From: EX4572-165 sp964581795 | GTDB taxonomy: Archaea > Thermoplasmatota > E2 > DHVEG-1 | DNA: 24,905 nucleotides | NCBI GenBank assembly: GCA_964581795.1 | Contig: CAZOPW010000033.1 | Span: forward strand, 1 to 24,905 | Direction: 5' to 3' | Part shown: in pieces, positions 20,666 through 24,905 of the stretch | How the letters are laid out: the number at the start of each line of letters is the position of its first letter | Numbering within the stretch: the stretch's first letter is position 1 | Program-made: the position numbers and the translations under genes | The notes under the pieces: model-generated | Told to the model about the DNA's origin: nothing | Database searches by the model: none | What the model saw: only the letters and a program-made list of their open reading frames with translations

Positions 20666-23443
20666 TTGCAGTATGATGCTAGATTAAAACAGCTTAATCA
20701 GACGGAAAGAAGCGAATTATCAAGTCTTCTCTTTGATATTATTCGTGATGCATTACTTGTTTTTAATAACCAAGGTGAAATTGTAGAGGCAAATAAAGCT
20801 GCGTGTCTTCTTTATCATTACGATTATGAAGAATTAATTGGATTACATGGGTATAATTTAGTATCAAATTCAAGTCAACATCTATTTGACGAATTCATCG
20901 AAAAAGTATCAAAAGGTGAAGGATTCAGTGCTCATTCAAAAGATAAGAAAAAAGATGGAATTATTTTTGATACAGAAGTGAAAGGTCTCCCCTTTACTTT
21001 TCATGATAAACACTTATTGCTTGCTATTGTTCGAGATGTTACTGATAAGCAACGAGCAGTAAAAAGCAATAAGGAAAATCTGAAAAAATATCGACGTTTG
21101 CTTCAGCATATTCCTGATGTTGTTTGGACGATTGATAAAAATAAAAAAACAGTGTTTATCACAGAAAACGTTGAAAATATGATTGGATTTTCATCTGATG
21201 AAATATATAACCATGATAACTTACGATTCAACCGCGTTCATCCGGATGATGTAAAAATAGTTAAGGATGCTTTTGAAAACCTGTTTTCAAAAAATATTCC
21301 CTTTGATATTGAATATCGATTACGCACAAAAGAAGGAAAATGGATTTGGGTGAATGACCGATCGACACATTGTTACAAACAAGATGATTTTCTTGTCGCT
21401 GATGGTATTTTATCAGATGTTACACATCGAAAAAAAATTGAGATTGAGTTACGTGAAGCAAAGGAATCATTTGAAACATTGTTTAATACCATGGCAGACC
21501 CCGTAATGATTCTTGATAAACGAGGAAAATTTCTTGAATTAACCGATAAAGTCAAGGATTATACCGGTTTTGAAAAAAGTGAGATTCTTGGAAAGAATTT
21601 TTTGAAAACAAAATTGTTAACACCGAAAAGTAAAGCGAGTTGTATTAAAAATTTATTGAAAAGAATGGCCGGTGTTCACGTTGAACCTTATGAGGTGGAA
21701 GCCTTAACAAAAGATGGTAAAAAGATACCTTTTGAAGTAAATGCTGAACGAATTACATATAAGGGGCAACCTGCTGATTTAGTTGTATTCAGAGATATTT
21801 CCAGTAGAGTGGAAGCTGAAAAGAAACTTCGACAAAGTGAAAAAACCTATAGGAATTTATTCCAAAATGCTCAAGTTGGTTTATTTCGAACCAAACTAGA
21901 TGACGGGCAAATCCTTGAATGTAATAATCAACTTGCTCAAATGTTTGGATTTGACAATAGAAATGAATTTATCAAAAAATATCAAATTGAAAAATTTTAT
22001 GTCATCCCTGAAGATAGGAAAGAATTTGTTGAACAACTTAAACAAAATGGGTATGTTGATCATTTCGAATCAGCATTTTATCGAAAAGATAAATCTGTGT
22101 TTTGGGCGCGATACTCTGCAAATCTTGATTCAGATCATCAGTGGATTGAAGGTGTTTTTGAAGATATCACTGAGTTAAAAAAAGCTGAAGATAAATTGAA
22201 AAAGAAGCATGAACAGTTAAAATCAGAACAACAACAATTACTTTCAATTTTTGATAGTATCAATCATGCAATTTATGTTGCTGATCCGAAGACCTATGAG
22301 ATTTTGTATACAAACTCAAAATTACGGGATTCATTAAAACAGGATGTAACCGGTAAAAAGTGTTATGAAGCAATTCAAAACAAATCTCATCCATGTGATT
22401 TTTGCACCAATGATATCATTTTGAAAAATAGGGGAAAACCATACAAATGGGAGTATCGAAATCCTATTACCCAAAAGGATTATGAACTTACAGATAAAAT
22501 TATCACTTGGCCGGATGGTCGAAGTGTTCGAATGGAGCTTGCTGTTGATATCACAGAACGGAAAAAAGCATTGGAAGAAATTAAAAAAGCTCATCAAACC
22601 GTTTCAGCGTTTAATAAGGAACTTGAAGTAAAAGTAAAAGAGAAAACTGAACGGATTGAAAATTTACTCAAACAAAAAGATGAGTTCATCAATCAGCTTG
22701 GTCATGATTTGAAAAACCCGCTTGGACCACTTGTAAATTTATTACCACTTGTTGAAAATCACGTGTCCGATGAGAAATATAAAGAAATGTTGCAGGTGGC
22801 TCAACGAAATGTTGGATATATGAAGAATTTAGTGATTAAAACAATTGAACTGGCGAAACTGAATTCACCAAATACTGAATTTATTTTTGAACAGGTGAAT
22901 GTGTATGATGTCGTTGAAAATATCATTGAATCAAATAAGTTTGCTAGTCCTAAAAAACAGATTCATCTTCAAAATTTGATTCCAACTGATTTGGTTCTTT
23001 CTGCTGATCAGTTACGAATGGAAGAATTGTTTACCAATCTTATAACAAATGCGATAAAATATTCACATCCAAAAGGCTGTGTGCGTATTCAGGCAAAAGA
23101 AGAAAAGGAAAACGTGGTTCTTTCCGTTTCTGATGAGGGGATTGGAATGAATGAAGAGCAGTTGACTCATCTTTTTGATGAGTTTTATAAAGCCGATGAA
23201 AGCAGGCACGATTTTGAAAGCAGCGGGCTTGGTCTTCCGATTTGTAAACGGATTGTTGATCGTCATCATGGTGAGATTTGGGCGGAAAGTCCGGGTATGA
23301 ATCAGGGTTCGACGATTTATATTCGTCTTCCAAAAACAAAAAAGGAAAAGGTGAAACTCAACACATCTCAAGAATTACATCGTGAAGAATCAATGAATAA
23401 TGATTCAATTCATGATAAAATTGATGCACTTCTTAAACAATGA
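20666..23443 (+). CDS. Soluble multi-PAS sensor histidine kinase
   Basis: A 925-residue cytosolic kinase with no membrane segment. It carries five PAS domains at about 20-130, 140-260, 265-385, 390-505 and 520-635, then a coiled-coil linker. A HisKA domain follows with phospho-accepting His680 in INQLGHDLKNPLGP, then a complete HATPase domain: N-box NLITNAIKY, G1 DEGIGM, F-box FDEFYKAD and G2 SGLGLPICK. PAS5 contains KKCYEAIQNKSHPCDFC (Cys566, 577, 580), a cysteine pattern seen in a PAS subgroup that may hold a metal or respond to redox state. No response regulator lies nearby, so its target is unknown. TTG at 20666 is the best start; no ATG or GTG occurs in frame between the upstream stop and the first domain. 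The short tail after the ATPase domain is polar. Confidence 0.93.
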   Translation: MQYDARLKQLNQTERSELSSLLFDIIRDALLVFNNQGEIVEANKAACLLYHYDYEELIGLHGYNLVSNSSQHLFDEFIEKVSKGEGFSAHSKDKKKDGIIFDTEVKGLPFTFHDKHLLLAIVRDVTDKQRAVKSNKENLKKYRRLLQHIPDVVWTIDKNKKTVFITENVENMIGFSSDEIYNHDNLRFNRVHPDDVKIVKDAFENLFSKNIPFDIEYRLRTKEGKWIWVNDRSTHCYKQDDFLVADGILSDVTHRKKIEIELREAKESFETLFNTMADPVMILDKRGKFLELTDKVKDYTGFEKSEILGKNFLKTKLLTPKSKASCIKNLLKRMAGVHVEPYEVEALTKDGKKIPFEVNAERITYKGQPADLVVFRDISSRVEAEKKLRQSEKTYRNLFQNAQVGLFRTKLDDGQILECNNQLAQMFGFDNRNEFIKKYQIEKFYVIPEDRKEFVEQLKQNGYVDHFESAFYRKDKSVFWARYSANLDSDHQWIEGVFEDITELKKAEDKLKKKHEQLKSEQQQLLSIFDSINHAIYVADPKTYEILYTNSKLRDSLKQDVTGKKCYEAIQNKSHPCDFCTNDIILKNRGKPYKWEYRNPITQKDYELTDKIITWPDGRSVRMELAVDITERKKALEEIKKAHQTVSAFNKELEVKVKEKTERIENLLKQKDEFINQLGHDLKNPLGPLVNLLPLVENHVSDEKYKEMLQVAQRNVGYMKNLVIKTIELAKLNSPNTEFIFEQVNVYDVVENIIESNKFASPKKQIHLQNLIPTDLVLSADQLRMEELFTNLITNAIKYSHPKGCVRIQAKEEKENVVLSVSDEGIGMNEEQLTHLFDEFYKADESRHDFESSGLGLPICKRIVDRHHGEIWAESPGMNQGSTIYIRLPKTKKEKVKLNTSQELHREESMNNDSIHDKIDALLKQ

Positions 23444-23449
23444 TAACAC

Positions 23450-23457
23450 TTTTTTTT
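23450..23457 (+). terminator. U-tract after the histidine kinase gene
   Basis: Eight T, about 7 bp after the stop codon, likely an archaeal terminator. Confidence 0.4.
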
Positions 23458-23576
23458 AAAGATGTATACAAATCAAATTAAGACTTTAGCTTAGTTTTTG
23501 AAAATCCATATTTTATTTGTTTTTCAATATCTATTTTAAAAAATATTAAATAATTGGGTAATGATAATACAAAGAT

Positions 23577-24809
23577 ATGAAGAAAACAAAATGGTTGACT
23601 ATTTTTTTATGTTTCTTTGTAATCCTTCTTCTTACCATACCGGTACTCTCAAGTCCTTTTTCTCAAAAAGAGACCTCGTTAGATTACTATCAGCAAAGAT
23701 TTACTTTAGATTCATTATTTGACCTAAAGATTCGAACTACGATGTTTGCTGGTTTTATTCCTTCTGTTTCTGCAGGTATCATTCAAGATGATGAACTAGT
23801 GTGGAATCAAGGATATGGATGGTGTGATTTCCGAGGGTTTAAGGAACCTGATGAACATACGATTTATCAAGTTGCTTCTGTGTCAAAAACCGTAACGGCA
23901 ACTGCTATTTTACAACTTTATGAACAAGGATGTTTTGAATTAGAGGATGATGTCAATGAATTTTTACCTTTTTCTTTGAGAAATCCTAAGTATCCAGATA
24001 CGCCTATCACATTTCGTATGCTTCTGAGTCATCATGCAAGTCTTCATGATCATGATGAATATACTGCATATGAGTATTTTGAAGGGAATTATACGCTTTC
24101 GTATGTCGGTGAATTACTTGATCCTTCAGGAAATGATTTTCGTGCTGAATTTTGGGGTGAAAACAAACCAGGAACCGGTGGAAATTATTCAAACATGGGA
24201 TTTACAGTCTTAGGATATCTGGTGGAGTTGATTTCTAAACAGAGTTTGGAATCTTATTGTCAAACACATATTTTTCAACCATTAGGGATGCAGAATACAA
24301 GTTTTGATTTAGATAGTCTTAATCAAGATCAAATCGCTAATCAATATTTGCGATTTGGTCGGATTTATCTAAAAGTACCTTTTATTGATTACACATTTGT
24401 TGACCCATGTGGGGGATTGCTTTCCACTGTTGAAGATCTCTCTCATTTTTTAATTGCTCACATGAATAATGGAGTGTATCAAAATAATCGGATTCTTAAT
24501 GAATCTACTGTGAAAGAAATGCATCAAATACAGTATCCTGATAGTCCAGCGTATTTTGGGATACTTTGTTTTGGACTAGGCTGGCTTATTTTTGAAGAGG
24601 AATTTGGAGTGTCTACTCATGGTCATGATGGAGATATTGGTTTTTCTCATGCTCGAATGCGTATTTTTAATAATAATGAAACTGCAATTATTTATTTGTT
24701 TAACAAAGGGGTTCGACCAAGTATTTTTCCTAGAATTATTCCAAATGTAATAGAAAGTCAAGCGGATCAACATATTCGAAAACTATTGTATGATAAAGCA
24801 GTGATTTGA
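23577..24809 (+). CDS. Secreted serine hydrolase of the beta-lactamase / PBP-like family
   Basis: A 410-residue protein with a signal peptide (KWLTIFLCFFVILLLTIPVL) and the class C beta-lactamase fold. The SxxK motif is Ser101-Val-Ser-Lys104 in YQVASVSKTVTATA, the YxN motif is Tyr204-Ser-Asn206 in GGNYSNMGFTVLGYL, and the third motif is His348-Gly-His in STHGHDGDIGFSH. Family members include esterases, D-amino-acid peptidases and beta-lactamases. An archaeon lacks peptidoglycan, so an esterase or peptidase role outside the cell is more likely. It stands alone after the kinase, with an AT-rich promoter region at about 23530-23560 and a short leader. The last 96 bp of the window are AT-rich and hold no gene that I can see. 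Confidence 0.92.
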   Translation: MKKTKWLTIFLCFFVILLLTIPVLSSPFSQKETSLDYYQQRFTLDSLFDLKIRTTMFAGFIPSVSAGIIQDDELVWNQGYGWCDFRGFKEPDEHTIYQVASVSKTVTATAILQLYEQGCFELEDDVNEFLPFSLRNPKYPDTPITFRMLLSHHASLHDHDEYTAYEYFEGNYTLSYVGELLDPSGNDFRAEFWGENKPGTGGNYSNMGFTVLGYLVELISKQSLESYCQTHIFQPLGMQNTSFDLDSLNQDQIANQYLRFGRIYLKVPFIDYTFVDPCGGLLSTVEDLSHFLIAHMNNGVYQNNRILNESTVKEMHQIQYPDSPAYFGILCFGLGWLIFEEEFGVSTHGHDGDIGFSHARMRIFNNNETAIIYLFNKGVRPSIFPRIIPNVIESQADQHIRKLLYDKAVI

Positions 24810-24905
24810 TATAAGTTAAGAGGAGAACATTATTTTTAATTAATAATTTTTATTTTACGATTTATTAAAATATATGTGATTATTTATAATTATAAAACAA
24901 AGAAA

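Noticed and set aside
23040..23371. Two overlapping minus-strand frames of about 100 codons
   Set aside because: Antisense to the kinase ATPase domain, which is clearly coding on the plus strand.
1..24905. CRISPR arrays, insertion sequences, rRNA or tRNA genes
   Set aside because: No regularly spaced direct repeats, transposase-like proteins or terminal inverted repeats, and no rRNA or complete tRNA cloverleaf was recognised.

Overview
This is an AT-rich archaeal chromosome segment (about one third G+C by eye, not counted). Four things point to archaea: a tetraether lipid synthase (Tes) homologue at 5346-6872, TATA-type promoter boxes placed for very short leaders, DtxR-type metal repressors, and archaeal-style split permease and small-protein operons. 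Papain-like secreted peptidases, a bacterial-type SerRS and the low G+C would suit an uncultivated sediment euryarchaeon such as a Thermoplasmatota lineage, but the lineage is a guess. No mobile element, CRISPR array, rRNA or tRNA gene was found.

Layout. 62-2285: serS runs towards a 55-aa 2[4Fe-4S] ferredoxin gene on the minus strand. A shared AT-rich promoter separates the ferredoxin from a plus-strand leader that matches a fluoride (crcB-type) riboswitch, followed by two small unknown proteins, the first a coiled coil. 2337-4604: two tandem secreted C1A (papain-like) peptidases sharing a 128-bp tract with one mismatch, which suggests gene conversion. 4741-7225: a DtxR/MntR-type regulator, the Tes homologue, and a start-less remnant of what looks like a DUF5714 gene. 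7345-10493: a second DtxR-like regulator followed by a Zn/Mn ABC importer (binding lipoprotein, ATPase, permease), with a DtxR-box-like operator at the promoter.

10644-14048: a secreted transglutaminase-like protein with Asn at the expected nucleophile position, a permease encoded as two overlapping half-genes, and a winged-helix regulator followed by two small related proteins. 14045-17014 (minus strand): a methyltransferase / radical SAM / OsmC operon, then a small unknown protein followed by a second methyltransferase, whose promoter overlaps a perfect palindrome. 17192-20439 (minus strand): quinolinate synthase NadA overlapping a radical SAM AmrS homologue, a 4-oxalocrotonate tautomerase-like protein, and a cytosolic alpha/beta hydrolase. 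20666-24809 (plus strand): a soluble five-PAS histidine kinase and a secreted serine beta-lactamase-family hydrolase.

How the genes fit together: metal handling recurs (two DtxR-like regulators, a Zn/Mn importer, and ferredoxin, Tes, NadA and two other radical SAM Fe-S proteins). A secreted hydrolase set (two peptidases, a beta-lactamase-fold enzyme, a transglutaminase-like protein) suggests use or remodelling of extracellular protein. The most novel candidate is the fluoride-riboswitch-like leader in front of a small coiled-coil protein rather than a known fluoride exporter.
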